64,000 nucleotides of DNA from JACDDK01 sp038198445 (GTDB lineage Bacteria > Actinomycetota > Rubrobacteria > Rubrobacterales > Rubrobacteraceae). A model generated the notes under the pieces. It had not been told where the DNA came from, did no database searches, and worked only from the letters and a program-made list of their open reading frames with translations. A program made the translations under genes and the position numbers. Below, in pieces: positions 44,232 to 52,657 of the stretch (position 1 is the stretch's first letter; the number at the start of each line of letters is the position of its first letter). The DNA lies in contig JBBPZZ010000122.1 in assembly GCA_038198445.1 (NCBI GenBank), forward strand, positions 1 through 64,000. The letters run 5' to 3'.

Positions 44232-45296
44232 CTACCCTATCTTTTGTCGTGTTGTCCGTGTCTTCTCTTCGCTGCCCGAATAAATCTCGCGCACTATCTC
44301 AAGTATCCCATCCGGCACAAGCCCGCGCACCTCTCCACCGAGTCCGGCGATCTCACGCACCGCGCTCGACGAGAGGAAACTGTACTCCGCCGCCGACATG
44401 ATGAAGACCGTCTCGATCTCCGGTGAGAGCGTCCGGTTTAACTGCGCCTGCTCGAACTCCGATTCGAAGTCCGAGACCGCCCTGAGTCCCTTTACGACAG
44501 CCCGCGCCCCTTGCTCCCGCGCGAAGTCGACCAGAAGACCCGTCATCACCTCGACCGATATGTTATCCAGGTCGCCGGTCACCTTCTCTATGAGTCGCGC
44601 GCGTTCCGTGGCCGACAACTTGGGCGCTTTCCGAAGATTATCGCCGACGGCTACCACCACGTGATCGAATATGCCCGACGCGCGACGGATGATATCCAGA
44701 TGACCGGTCGTAATGGGATCAAAGCTCCCAGGACATACAGCCACGTTCATTGCAAGCTCCGACCGTTCAAAAATGGTTATGACCGTGCCGCCGTAGCGCC
44801 GGATCTCCCCTTTCGCGCCTTTTACAACATCTCGCGTAAGGCCACTACTCTCAACAACAACCCGTCCACCGGGAGCTAGAAGAGAATGCAGGCGCGCCAA
44901 AACATCGCCAACCTCCGCCGCCGCGATTCTATATGGCGGGTCAAGGAATATCAAATTGAATAGTTGGCCGTTGTCCGCGACCCGTTCGATCATCCGTCCT
45001 ACGTCCCCTCGCAAGACCTCCGCCCGTCCACTGAATTTCGTCTTTACCAGGTTCTCCTTGATTGCCGCCGCGGCCTGTCCGTCACGCTCCACGAAGAGCG
45101 CTCGCTCGAACCCGCGGCTGAGAGCTTCTATCCCCAATGCTCCCGTTCCGGCGTAGAGGTCCAGGACCCTGCCGCCGTCGAAAAACTGTCCGAGGACGTT
45201 GAACAGGCTCTCCCGAACCCGATCCGAGGTCGGACGCACTCCCGGCGGCACGTTGGCGAGGCGCACGCCCCGGGCTTCTCCGGCGATGATCCGCAC
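44232..45296 (-). CDS. rsmD-coaD: Fused 16S rRNA m2G966 methyltransferase RsmD and phosphopantetheine adenylyltransferase CoaD
   Basis: A single 354-residue frame. Residues 1-~180 are RsmD with MRIIAGEARGVRL, RPTSDRVRESLFNVL, DLYAGTGALGIEAL and the catalytic LDPPYR. Residues 183-354 are CoaD with CPGSFDPITTGHLDII, the GLRAVSDFESEFEQAQLN block and SSSAVREIAGLGG. The halves meet at FERSELA-MNVAVCPG without a stop codon. RsmD methylates 16S rRNA; CoaD makes dephospho-CoA. In most bacteria they are adjacent separate genes. The internal ATG (44750) has GGAG 6 bases upstream, so a free CoaD may also be made. Follows recG by 4 bases. Confidence 0.93.
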   Translation of the reverse strand: MRIIAGEARGVRLANVPPGVRPTSDRVRESLFNVLGQFFDGGRVLDLYAGTGALGIEALSRGFERALFVERDGQAAAAIKENLVKTKFSGRAEVLRGDVGRMIERVADNGQLFNLIFLDPPYRIAAAEVGDVLARLHSLLAPGGRVVVESSGLTRDVVKGAKGEIRRYGGTVITIFERSELAMNVAVCPGSFDPITTGHLDIIRRASGIFDHVVVAVGDNLRKAPKLSATERARLIEKVTGDLDNISVEVMTGLLVDFAREQGARAVVKGLRAVSDFESEFEQAQLNRTLSPEIETVFIMSAAEYSFLSSSAVREIAGLGGEVRGLVPDGILEIVREIYSGSEEKTRTTRQKIG

Positions 45297-45300
45297 TCCG

Positions 45301-47469
45301 CTACTCCCGGAAGAGCCACTCGACGTCAGCGCCGAGCAGTTCCCGGATCTCCCGTCTCAATGGACGGTGATCCGGGAACTTCAGGGTCGGGTCTTTCGCC
45401 ACCAATTCGAACGCCTCGCGCCGCGCCTCGACCAGGATGTCTATGTCGCGCAGGAGCTTCGCCACCTTCAGGTCCGGCATCCCGCTCTGTCGGCTTCCGA
45501 AGAGCGTCCCCTCACCCCGGATGGCGAGGTCCACCTCCGAGAGCTTGAACCCGTCCTGATGCTCGCACAGAGCTTCCAGACGGCTGCGCGAGTCGTCGGT
45601 CTTCGGGTCGCCCATAAGAAAGCAGCTCGGCGGATGGAGGCCCCGGCACACCCTCCCACGAAGCTGGTGGAGTTGCGAGAGGCCGAAACGTTCCGCACCC
45701 TCGATGATGATGGCGCTCGCGTTCGGCACGTCCACCCCAACCTCGACGACGACCGTGGCGACGAGGACTTCGATCTTCCCGGAGTGGAAGTCCGCCATTA
45801 CCTCGCGTTTCTCGGCGGCCTTCATCCGGCCGTGCAGGAGTCCGACGGTTCGTTCGGGAAAGATCTCCTCTACCAGTTCCTCGTAAAGCTCCTCGGCCGC
45901 TCGCACGTCCTCCAGCGCCTCGGACTCCTCGACCAGCGGACAGATAACATAAGCCTGCCGGCCCGCTTCCAACTCCCGGCGCACCGACTCGTAAGCCCCC
46001 TCGCGTTCCGCCAGGTCCACCATCTCGGTCTCGACAGGCTTACGCCCCGGAGGCAGTTCGTCGATCACGGATACTTCGAGGTCTCCGTAGAGGGTGAGCG
46101 AGAGGGTCCGAGGGATGGGGGTGGCGGTCATTACCATCGTGTCGGGGGTCTTGCCTTTCTCCCTGAAGACCGTCCGCTGGCCGACCCCGAAGCGGTGCTG
46201 CTCGTCCACCACGACCAGCGAGAGATCATGGAACTCGACGCCCTTCTGTATGAGAGCGTGCGTCCCGATCACGATTTGCGCCTCACCGTTCTTTACCGAC
46301 TCGAGCACCTCCCGGCGTTCGGCCGCCGTCTGAGAGCCAGTGAGCAAGGCGACGTTCACGGTAAGGTCCGCCAGAGCCCTGGATACTGACAGGTGGTGCT
46401 GCTCGGCCAGCACCTCGGTCGGGGCCATGAGAGCGCCCTGGCCGCCGGACTCGACCGCCGATAGTAGAGCGGCGACCGCCACGACCGTCTTTCCACTGCC
46501 GACGTCGCCCTGCAACAGCCGGCGCATCGGTTTCTCGGAGCGCATGTCGGCAAGCGCGTCGGCGATGACTCGCTCCTGGGCCGAGGTAAGCCCGAAGGGC
46601 AGGCCTTTCAGGAACGGGTTGAGGAGACTTCCGTCGCCGGCGTGAGAGCGTCCGGTCTCGGTGCGCTCGATGCGCGCCTTGCGGGCGGCGAGTCCGGTCT
46701 GGATCAGGAAAAGCTCGTGAAATATAAGCCGGCGCATGGCCTGCTTGAGCCGCCTCCGGTCGGTCGGGAAGTGTACTTCGTGGATCGCGTCCTGGAGGTT
46801 CGCCAGCCGGTGACGCGCCAGTACCTCCGCCGGCAGCGGGTCGAGGACGTGTCCGACTGCATCCAGGGCGCGGTGGATCAGAGTACGCATCCTGCGCGCC
46901 TGGATGCCCTTATTCACCGGGTAAACGGGGACAAACCTGCCGGAATGCGGGCCGCTATCGCCGTCGGAGAGCGTGGCGGGGTCGTCTATTACCTCCAGGT
47001 TCTTCGCGGCGAGTTGGAGGCCGTTACGACGCTGGACTTCGCCTGAGACAAGCACCCAGTTATCGGGTATGAGCTGGCTCTGGAGCCACGCGCGGCCCCA
47101 CACGGTAGCGGGGATGTAGCCGGTGCCGTCGTAGAGTTGCACGGAGAAGCCCGGCGAGCGTCCGCGAATTGGCTTTCCGATGGGCCGGGTGCTGACGACC
47201 CGCCCGACGACGGTTACTTTCTCTCCAACCCGGAGGTCGGCGATCTTCTTTACGTTCGAGAGGTCTTCGTGACGCGACGGGTAGTGCGAGATCAAATCCG
47301 CAAGAGACTCGATGCCGAGGTCCTTGAGCGCCGCCTCGATCCGCGGCCCCACACCCGGCAACTCGGTCGCGGGACGCGCCCGGAGATCAGTGAGCGTTGT
47401 CCGCCCTAAGAGTAACGAGTCCGTCCCGGAAGACTCTTCCAGGTTCCCTTTATAGGTAGGCCACGCCAT
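45301..47469 (-). CDS. recG: ATP-dependent DNA helicase RecG
   Basis: A superfamily 2 helicase that regresses stalled forks. The wedge (OB) domain occupies ~60-180 with VVGRVVSTRPIG. Helicase motif I is LLQGDVGSGKTVVAVAAL, motif II is VVDEQHRFGVGQR (DEQH), and motif VI is QLHQLRGRVCRG. Length is ~720. The start is uncertain: ATG 47469 overlaps the degV 3' end by 20 bases but has only a weak GGGGG upstream, and a longer frame to 47538 also exists. Confidence 0.94.
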   Translation of the reverse strand: MAWPTYKGNLEESSGTDSLLLGRTTLTDLRARPATELPGVGPRIEAALKDLGIESLADLISHYPSRHEDLSNVKKIADLRVGEKVTVVGRVVSTRPIGKPIRGRSPGFSVQLYDGTGYIPATVWGRAWLQSQLIPDNWVLVSGEVQRRNGLQLAAKNLEVIDDPATLSDGDSGPHSGRFVPVYPVNKGIQARRMRTLIHRALDAVGHVLDPLPAEVLARHRLANLQDAIHEVHFPTDRRRLKQAMRRLIFHELFLIQTGLAARKARIERTETGRSHAGDGSLLNPFLKGLPFGLTSAQERVIADALADMRSEKPMRRLLQGDVGSGKTVVAVAALLSAVESGGQGALMAPTEVLAEQHHLSVSRALADLTVNVALLTGSQTAAERREVLESVKNGEAQIVIGTHALIQKGVEFHDLSLVVVDEQHRFGVGQRTVFREKGKTPDTMVMTATPIPRTLSLTLYGDLEVSVIDELPPGRKPVETEMVDLAEREGAYESVRRELEAGRQAYVICPLVEESEALEDVRAAEELYEELVEEIFPERTVGLLHGRMKAAEKREVMADFHSGKIEVLVATVVVEVGVDVPNASAIIIEGAERFGLSQLHQLRGRVCRGLHPPSCFLMGDPKTDDSRSRLEALCEHQDGFKLSEVDLAIRGEGTLFGSRQSGMPDLKVAKLLRDIDILVEARREAFELVAKDPTLKFPDHRPLRREIRELLGADVEWLFRE

Positions 47470-48265
47470 ATGCCCCCGGACCGACGTGACATCCGACGAC
47501 CCCGCCGATCTCGGCGACCAACTCCGTCTCCACGCCAAGACCGTCCGCCAGCTCCGAAAGAAGTTCCGGGCTGTTGATGTGACCGAAGTAGAGTGGGCGT
47601 CCTGCCTCAGCCGCGGGCTTTACCTTCTCAACGAGGGCCGCCATCTGACGGCGGCGTCCACGAACCCGCTTGTATGGGGCGACGACGCCGTCTTCGATCG
47701 AGAGCACCGGCCGGATGTCGAGCGCCGTACCTACCAGACGTTGCGCCCGGCCAATACGTCCGCTCTTCGCCAGGTATTCCAGAGTGCCAACGGCGAAGAG
47801 GACGTTGCAGCGCCGAACCGCCGCCTCGGCGGCCTGGCGGACCTCCCTGAACTCCCCCCCCTGGTCTATGACCTTGAGAGCTTCGAGGAGGATCAGGCCG
47901 GAGCCCATCTCCGCGCTCCGCGTATCCAGGACCTCGACCGGCCTCTCCACCATTCCGGCCGCGACGAAGGCGGACTCGTAGGTCCCGCTGAGCTCCTTCG
48001 AGATGGTGAGTACCAATATGTTGTCGTACGCCGAAAGCGATTCATACGCCTCTACAAAGGCACCCGCCGGGGGTTGCGAGGTCGTCGGGAACTCCGTGGA
48101 CTCCGCCAGCCGCTCGTAGAACTCCTCGTTCGACATATCGACTTTGTCCTCATAAGTCTCGTCCGGCCCGAAGTGGAAAGTGAGCGGCACGGCCCGCACA
48201 TCCGGGCGTTCGCGCACTCCAGGAGCCAGGCTGGACGTCGAGTCAGTGACTATCGCCGTAGTCAT
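47450..48265 (-). CDS. degV: DegV family fatty-acid-binding protein (FakB-like)
   Basis: A 271-residue DegV protein. The N-terminal IVTDSTSSLAPGV and the central LTISKELSGTYESA motif (fatty-acid carboxylate binding Thr-Ser) are visible, as is the RSAEMGSGLILLEA block. DegV/FakB proteins present fatty acids to the kinase FakA. The upstream yloV gene encodes a FakA-type protein and overlaps it by 4 bases, which strongly supports that pairing. Chain specificity cannot be read. Confidence 0.9.
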   Translation of the reverse strand: MTTAIVTDSTSSLAPGVRERPDVRAVPLTFHFGPDETYEDKVDMSNEEFYERLAESTEFPTTSQPPAGAFVEAYESLSAYDNILVLTISKELSGTYESAFVAAGMVERPVEVLDTRSAEMGSGLILLEALKVIDQGGEFREVRQAAEAAVRRCNVLFAVGTLEYLAKSGRIGRAQRLVGTALDIRPVLSIEDGVVAPYKRVRGRRRQMAALVEKVKPAAEAGRPLYFGHINSPELLSELADGLGVETELVAEIGGVVGCHVGPGAYGVAYL

Positions 48266-49860
48266 TCGGCCACCATCTGGAGCGGGTACATCGGCTGGCC
48301 GCCGTCTCTGACCTCGACTACGGCGTCTTCGTCCAGGTTCTGGATCTTCTCGGCTATCTTGCCGAGGTCCGTTTCGGCCAAATCTTCGCCCTTAAGGAGC
48401 GTTATAACGTCGGCCCCGGTGGAGAGCATCTCCTCCGCCAGCCTCAGCGCCACCTCCCCGACACTCCGTCCAGAAGCCCGAAGCTCGCCATCGAGAAGCC
48501 CGATATACGAGCCCTCGGCGATGTCCCGTTCACCGATCCTGGCGTTGCGGGCGGCGCGGGTGATCTCCGCGTTGTGAAGGGAATCAGAGATCTCACGCAT
48601 CTCCCCAGCCACCTCGCGGGCCTCGGATTCAACATCGAAGCCGACCATCACCGCCAGCCCCCCCGCGATAGTCGTGGTTGGTACGACATAGACCTCCGCC
48701 TCGACCAGATCGTTTACCTGCTCCGCCGTCGGCACGATGTTCTTGTTGTTCGGCAAGATGATGACGGCCGCCGCGCCCGTCTTCTCGACGGCTTCGGCGA
48801 ACTCGGACGCGCTCGGATTCGCCCCCTGCCCGCCCTCGATCACGACCGCCCCCATGGACTCGAAAAGCTTCCGGTTTCCCGCCCCCCGGCTCGCCGCCAC
48901 CACTCCGAGGTCCGCCGTAGGCTGCTCTGTTTCCGGCGGGAACACGCCGGAAACAGAGTGCGAATGAACCTGAGCCTCCATATCGTCCACCTTGACATCC
49001 GAAAGCCGCCCGAATTGTCCAGCGTAAGACAGGGCGCTTCCTGGGTCCTGGGTGTGCAGATGGACCTTTATAACGTCGTCGTCCGGGATGACGAGGACAC
49101 TTTTCCCATTGGCGTAGATATAGTCCTCCAGGTCGCCCGCATCACCGTCGATCCCGGTAACGAGGAATTCGGTGCAATAGCCCCACGCCTCTTCTTCGGC
49201 GTGGATCGCATCCAGGTCCGGCGCGCCGCTCTCTTCGTCGTCCGGAACTTCGACCTTCTGGCCCGTCAGGCAGGCGTGTATGCCGTCCAGGATCACCGCG
49301 ACGCCGAGGCCTCCCGCGTCGACGACCCCAGCTTCACGCAGAACGCCAAGAAGTTCCGGCGTCCGCTTCACCGAGGCGTGGGCCGCCCGCGCGGCCGCCC
49401 GCACCACCGAGGGTAGATCGGCGCTCTTGTCCGCGAGCGCCTCGCGGGCCGCGTGGGCCGCGTCCTTTATAACGGTCAGCATCGTGCCCTCGACCGGCTC
49501 CCGGATAGAAGCGTACGCCCGCTCTCTCGCCCCTTCCAGGGCCGCCGCGAAGGTCTCGGCTGTAAGAGACGCACGCTGGGCAAGAACGTCGCAGGCGCCC
49601 CGGATCATCTGCGAAAGTATGACACCCGAGTTTCCGCGCGCGCCCATGAGCGCCGCCCGCGCGCCCGCCTTGCTCGCCGCTTCAGGCGTATCGTAGGCGT
49701 TGTCTCTAGTCTCCTTCAGGATAGATTCGAGGGTTAGGAGCATGTTGGTGCCGGTGTCGCCGTCCGGGACCGGGTAGACGTTCAGCGCGTTGATCCGCGC
49801 GACCTGAGCCTTTAGCGCCGCGTGGGCCGCCGCCACGACGAAGGCCATACTTATCGTCAC
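48262..49860 (-). CDS. DAK-domain fatty acid kinase subunit (FakA/YloV-like)
   Basis: A 532-residue protein. The N-terminal DhaL-type kinase domain has NVYPVPDGDTGTNMLLTLESI (Mg-ATP aspartates) and GARGNSGVILSQMIRGAC. A middle domain and C-terminal DegV-like FakA domain follow. FakA phosphorylates fatty acids bound to FakB, giving acyl-phosphate for phospholipid synthesis via PlsY. It is read with degV and then recG, an order seen in Gram-positives. Start is GTG 49860, with AAAGG 9 bases upstream; an ATG lies four codons later. Confidence 0.9.
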   Translation of the reverse strand: MTISMAFVVAAAHAALKAQVARINALNVYPVPDGDTGTNMLLTLESILKETRDNAYDTPEAASKAGARAALMGARGNSGVILSQMIRGACDVLAQRASLTAETFAAALEGARERAYASIREPVEGTMLTVIKDAAHAAREALADKSADLPSVVRAAARAAHASVKRTPELLGVLREAGVVDAGGLGVAVILDGIHACLTGQKVEVPDDEESGAPDLDAIHAEEEAWGYCTEFLVTGIDGDAGDLEDYIYANGKSVLVIPDDDVIKVHLHTQDPGSALSYAGQFGRLSDVKVDDMEAQVHSHSVSGVFPPETEQPTADLGVVAASRGAGNRKLFESMGAVVIEGGQGANPSASEFAEAVEKTGAAAVIILPNNKNIVPTAEQVNDLVEAEVYVVPTTTIAGGLAVMVGFDVESEAREVAGEMREISDSLHNAEITRAARNARIGERDIAEGSYIGLLDGELRASGRSVGEVALRLAEEMLSTGADVITLLKGEDLAETDLGKIAEKIQNLDEDAVVEVRDGGQPMYPLQMVAE

Positions 49861-49925
49861 GGAACCAGACCTTTCACATTACGCTCCAAACCGCACCTGC
49901 CGGCATCCTCTCCCGCCGGAGTCCT

Positions 49926-49935
49926 GGAGGCCTCC
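49926..49935. promoter_or_regulatory. Palindrome between divergent yloV and rpmB
   Basis: GGAGGCCTCC is a perfect 10-base palindrome in the 199-base divergent gap, just upstream of the rpmB -35 region. It could be an operator, but its size allows chance occurrence in high-GC DNA. Confidence 0.3.
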
Positions 49936-49943
49936 GAACCGTG

Positions 49944-49970
49944 TTTACATTACTAAGAATCTGATACAAT
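49944..49970 (+). promoter_or_regulatory. rpmB promoter with extended -10
   Basis: TTTACA (49944-49949) and TACAAT (49965-49970) are separated by 15 bases. The -10 is preceded by TG (TGATACAAT), an extended -10 that tolerates a short spacer. Predicted start near 49977 gives an ~83-base leader. Confidence 0.6.
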
Positions 49971-50059
49971 TTCCGCCCGGCGCCCGGAATCCGCAACGCG
50001 TAAGCAGCCGACTACCAGGCCCCCAAACTCGACCGGTATCCTAGCATAGGAGAATTATC

Positions 50060-50284
50060 ATGGCGAAGATTTGCTACTCGTGCGGTAAGCACCCGAATTT
50101 TGGCAACGCCCGCAGCCACTCCCTGCGCGCAACCCGCCGCCGCTGGAACCCGAACCTCCAGAAGGTCCGGATCCAGGAAGGCGTGACGACGAAGCGCGTG
50201 TGGGTCTGCACCTCGTGCCTGAAGGCGTTCAAAGTCCAGAAGGCTCAGACGACGAGCCGTCCACCCGTCACCGAGAGCGCCTAG
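50060..50284 (+). CDS. rpmB: 50S ribosomal protein L28
   Basis: A 74-residue protein with the family block KHPNFGNARSHSLRATRR and RVWVCTSCLKAF. Cys5/Cys8 and the later CTSC pair make it the zinc-binding form. AGGAG lies 7 bases before the ATG. It stands alone on the plus strand and ends 2 bases from the convergent ribH stop, so no dedicated terminator separates the two transcripts. Confidence 0.97.
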   Translation: MAKICYSCGKHPNFGNARSHSLRATRRRWNPNLQKVRIQEGVTTKRVWVCTSCLKAFKVQKAQTTSRPPVTESA

Positions 50285-50286
50285 CC

Positions 50287-50820
50287 CTACCTCAAACCAG
50301 AGCGTGAATGAGTGGGAGCATCGCCTTCGGGCGAGCGTTCCCGCAGCTTTTGCATGAGGTCCGCCATCTCGACCGCCGAGACCGCGGCCTCGAAGCCCTT
50401 GTTTCCAGCCTTGGTGCCCGCCCGTTCTATCGCCTGCTCGATATTCTCCGTGGTGATAACGCCGAATATTACCGGCACGTTAGTCTCCAGCATCACCGAC
50501 GAAATTCCGCCCGCGGCGCCTCCCGCGACGTAGTCGAAGTGGGCCGTCGCACCCCGGATCACCGCCCCGAGACAGATTATGGCGTCGTAGCGGCCCGACA
50601 AGGCCATCTGCTTGGCGACCAGGGCCACCTCGTGGGCGCCGGGAACCCACGCGACGTCCACCAGGTCCATCTCTCCCCCGTGACGCTTTATCGCGTCCAG
50701 AGCGCCGTCCAGCAGCGGCCGGACGATGAAGTCGTTAAACCTGGCGGCGGCGATCCCGAAGGACTTGCCGGACGCCGAGAGGTTCCCCTCGATGTAGTTT
50801 GGTCCGTTCTCTCTCTCCAC
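50287..50820 (-). CDS. ribH: 6,7-dimethyl-8-ribityllumazine synthase
   Basis: Condenses the RibD product with 3,4-dihydroxy-2-butanone 4-phosphate. The core has AARFNDFIVRPLLDGAL, WVPGAHEVAL and the catalytic-loop block GAVIRGATAHFDYV. Residues after ~155 form a polar tail. Length is 177. It is the last gene of the FMN-controlled ribD-ribE-ribBA-ribH operon, 9 bases after ribBA. Confidence 0.95.
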   Translation of the reverse strand: MERENGPNYIEGNLSASGKSFGIAAARFNDFIVRPLLDGALDAIKRHGGEMDLVDVAWVPGAHEVALVAKQMALSGRYDAIICLGAVIRGATAHFDYVAGGAAGGISSVMLETNVPVIFGVITTENIEQAIERAGTKAGNKGFEAAVSAVEMADLMQKLRERSPEGDAPTHSRSGLR

Positions 50821-50829
50821 CGCGTTCTC

Positions 50830-52032
50830 CTAGTGGCTCTCGAAGATGTGGTTGAGCTTCTCGCGCTTGGTGGCGAGATAGCGTTTGTTGTAACCGTTCG
50901 GCTCCATCTCAAGCGGTACGCGGTCGGTGATCTCCAACCCAAAGCCCTGTAGACCCACGACTTTGGTGAGGTTGTTGGTGAGCAAACGGATGCTCTCCAG
51001 ACCCAGGTCCTTTAGTATCTGGGCGCCGATGCCGTAGTCCCGCAGGTCCGGGGCGAAGCCGAGCTGCTGATTGGCCTCGACGGTATCCAGGCCTTCGTCC
51101 TGGAGGTGGTAGGCCTTCATCTTGTTGAGGAGACCTATGCCGCGTCCCTCCTGCTGCATGTAGACGATCAAGCCCTCGCCTTCGTCGGCTATTTGGGACA
51201 TCGCGGCCTCTAGCTGCTGTCCACAGTCGCAGCGCAGGGAGTGGAGCGCGTCGCCCGTCAGGCATGCCGAATGGACGCGCACCAGCACGTCTTCCTTGCC
51301 CTCCGGCTCGCCCATGACCAGTGCGAGATGGGTGAGCTCATCCATGTCGTTCTCGTAGGCGCGCAGACGGAACTCACCAAACTTCGTTGGAAGTTTCGTC
51401 TCCACGGCGAAGCCGACGTGCTTCTCGTAGGCGCGACGGTGTTCGATGATCTGGGCCGTCGTCACCATCTTGATGCCGTGCTTCTTCGAGAACTCCGCGA
51501 GGTCCGGCACACGGGCCATGGTGCCATCTTCTTTCATGACCTCGCAGATGACACCCGCCGGCTTTAATCCGGCCAGCCGGCTAAGGTCCACCGCCGCCTC
51601 CGTCTGTCCGGCGCGCTGCAACACGCCGCCCGGACGGGCGCGCAGCGGAAAGACGTGGCCGGGCATGGCAAGGTCTTCCGGGCCGGTATCGTCATCCACG
51701 GCGACACGGCAGGTATGCGCCCGATCCGCTGCGGAGATGCCGGTAGTGATGCCGTCCTTGGCCTCGATGGTGGCCGTGAAGCCCGTGCCCATCCGGGAGG
51801 AGTTGTGCTGGACCATGTTTGGGATCTCCAACCGGTCCACCAGCTCACCAGCCATCGGCAGACAGATCAGCCCCCTGGCGTAAGTCGCCATGAAGTTTAT
51901 GTCGTCGGCCGTAACCAGCTCGGCGGCCATCGTCAGGTCGCCCTCGTTCTCGCGATCTTCGTCGTCACAGACGATGACCATCTTGCCTTGCTTGATGTCC
52001 TCGACAATGTCCTCTATTGGACTAAACGGCAT
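50830..52032 (-). CDS. ribBA: Bifunctional DHBP synthase/GTP cyclohydrolase II
   Basis: Makes both riboflavin precursors. The N-terminal RibB domain has DEDRENEGDLTMAAELV and HTCRVAVDDDTGPEDL. The C-terminal RibA domain, from about residue 205, has the zinc cysteines in CLTGDALHSLRCDCGQQLEAAM and the GRGIGLLNKMKAY loop. Length is 400. I start it at ATG 52032, 8 bases after AGGAG and overlapping ribE by 11 bases; a longer frame starts 9 codons earlier. Confidence 0.95.
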   Translation of the reverse strand: MPFSPIEDIVEDIKQGKMVIVCDDEDRENEGDLTMAAELVTADDINFMATYARGLICLPMAGELVDRLEIPNMVQHNSSRMGTGFTATIEAKDGITTGISAADRAHTCRVAVDDDTGPEDLAMPGHVFPLRARPGGVLQRAGQTEAAVDLSRLAGLKPAGVICEVMKEDGTMARVPDLAEFSKKHGIKMVTTAQIIEHRRAYEKHVGFAVETKLPTKFGEFRLRAYENDMDELTHLALVMGEPEGKEDVLVRVHSACLTGDALHSLRCDCGQQLEAAMSQIADEGEGLIVYMQQEGRGIGLLNKMKAYHLQDEGLDTVEANQQLGFAPDLRDYGIGAQILKDLGLESIRLLTNNLTKVVGLQGFGLEITDRVPLEMEPNGYNKRYLATKREKLNHIFESH

Positions 52033-52657
52033 CTTCAACGCTCCTCTCGAAGTTTCCAACTCTGTCAGTTATTCGCGGCTCCAACAGCCGCTCGACGTAC
52101 TTGCCTATAACATCCGCCTCCAGGTTTACGCGGTCCCCCGCCCCAAGCGCCGACAGGTTCGTGGCCGCCCTGGTCTGAGGCAGTATAGACACGGTGAACG
52201 AAGCCTCCGTAACAGCAACCACGGTGAGACTAATACCGTCCACGCAGATGCTTCCCTTCTCGACGGTGTAGCGGAGGACGGACTCTGGAGCTTTGAACTC
52301 CCAGATCTCCGCTCCGCCCTCGGGCTGTACGCGGATAACCTCCCCCACGCCATCGACGTGCCCCTGCACGATGTGTCCTCCGAAACGGTCCCGCGGGCTC
52401 ATGGCACGCTCCAGGTTTACGATGCCGCCCTCGACTAGCTCCCCGAGCGCCGTGCAACGCAGCGTCTCGCGCATCGCGTTGAAAACGAGCAGCTTATCGT
52501 GCAGCTCACCTACCGTTAGGCACACGCCGTTCACGGAGATGCTGTCGCCGATAGCCACGCTCTCGAACATCTCGGTGGAAGAGATGGAGATGCGGTTCAT
52601 CCCACCCGGCTCGATCCCCTGCACCCGGCACGTCGCTTCAACCAGTCCGGTGAACAT
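52022..52657 (-). CDS. ribE: Riboflavin synthase alpha subunit
   Basis: Dismutates two lumazine molecules to riboflavin. Two lumazine-binding repeats are visible: MFTGLVEATCRVQGIE with SISVNGVCLTV, then GGHIVQGHVDGVGEV with ICVDGISLTVV. Length is 211. It overlaps ribD by 20 bases and ribBA by 11 bases, a tightly coupled operon. Confidence 0.95.
   Translation of the reverse strand: MFTGLVEATCRVQGIEPGGMNRISISSTEMFESVAIGDSISVNGVCLTVGELHDKLLVFNAMRETLRCTALGELVEGGIVNLERAMSPRDRFGGHIVQGHVDGVGEVIRVQPEGGAEIWEFKAPESVLRYTVEKGSICVDGISLTVVAVTEASFTVSILPQTRAATNLSALGAGDRVNLEADVIGKYVERLLEPRITDRVGNFERSVEDAV

Noticed and set aside
45199..46389. Plus-strand frame opposite recG
   Set aside because: Antisense of RecG helicase motifs; no independent start signal.
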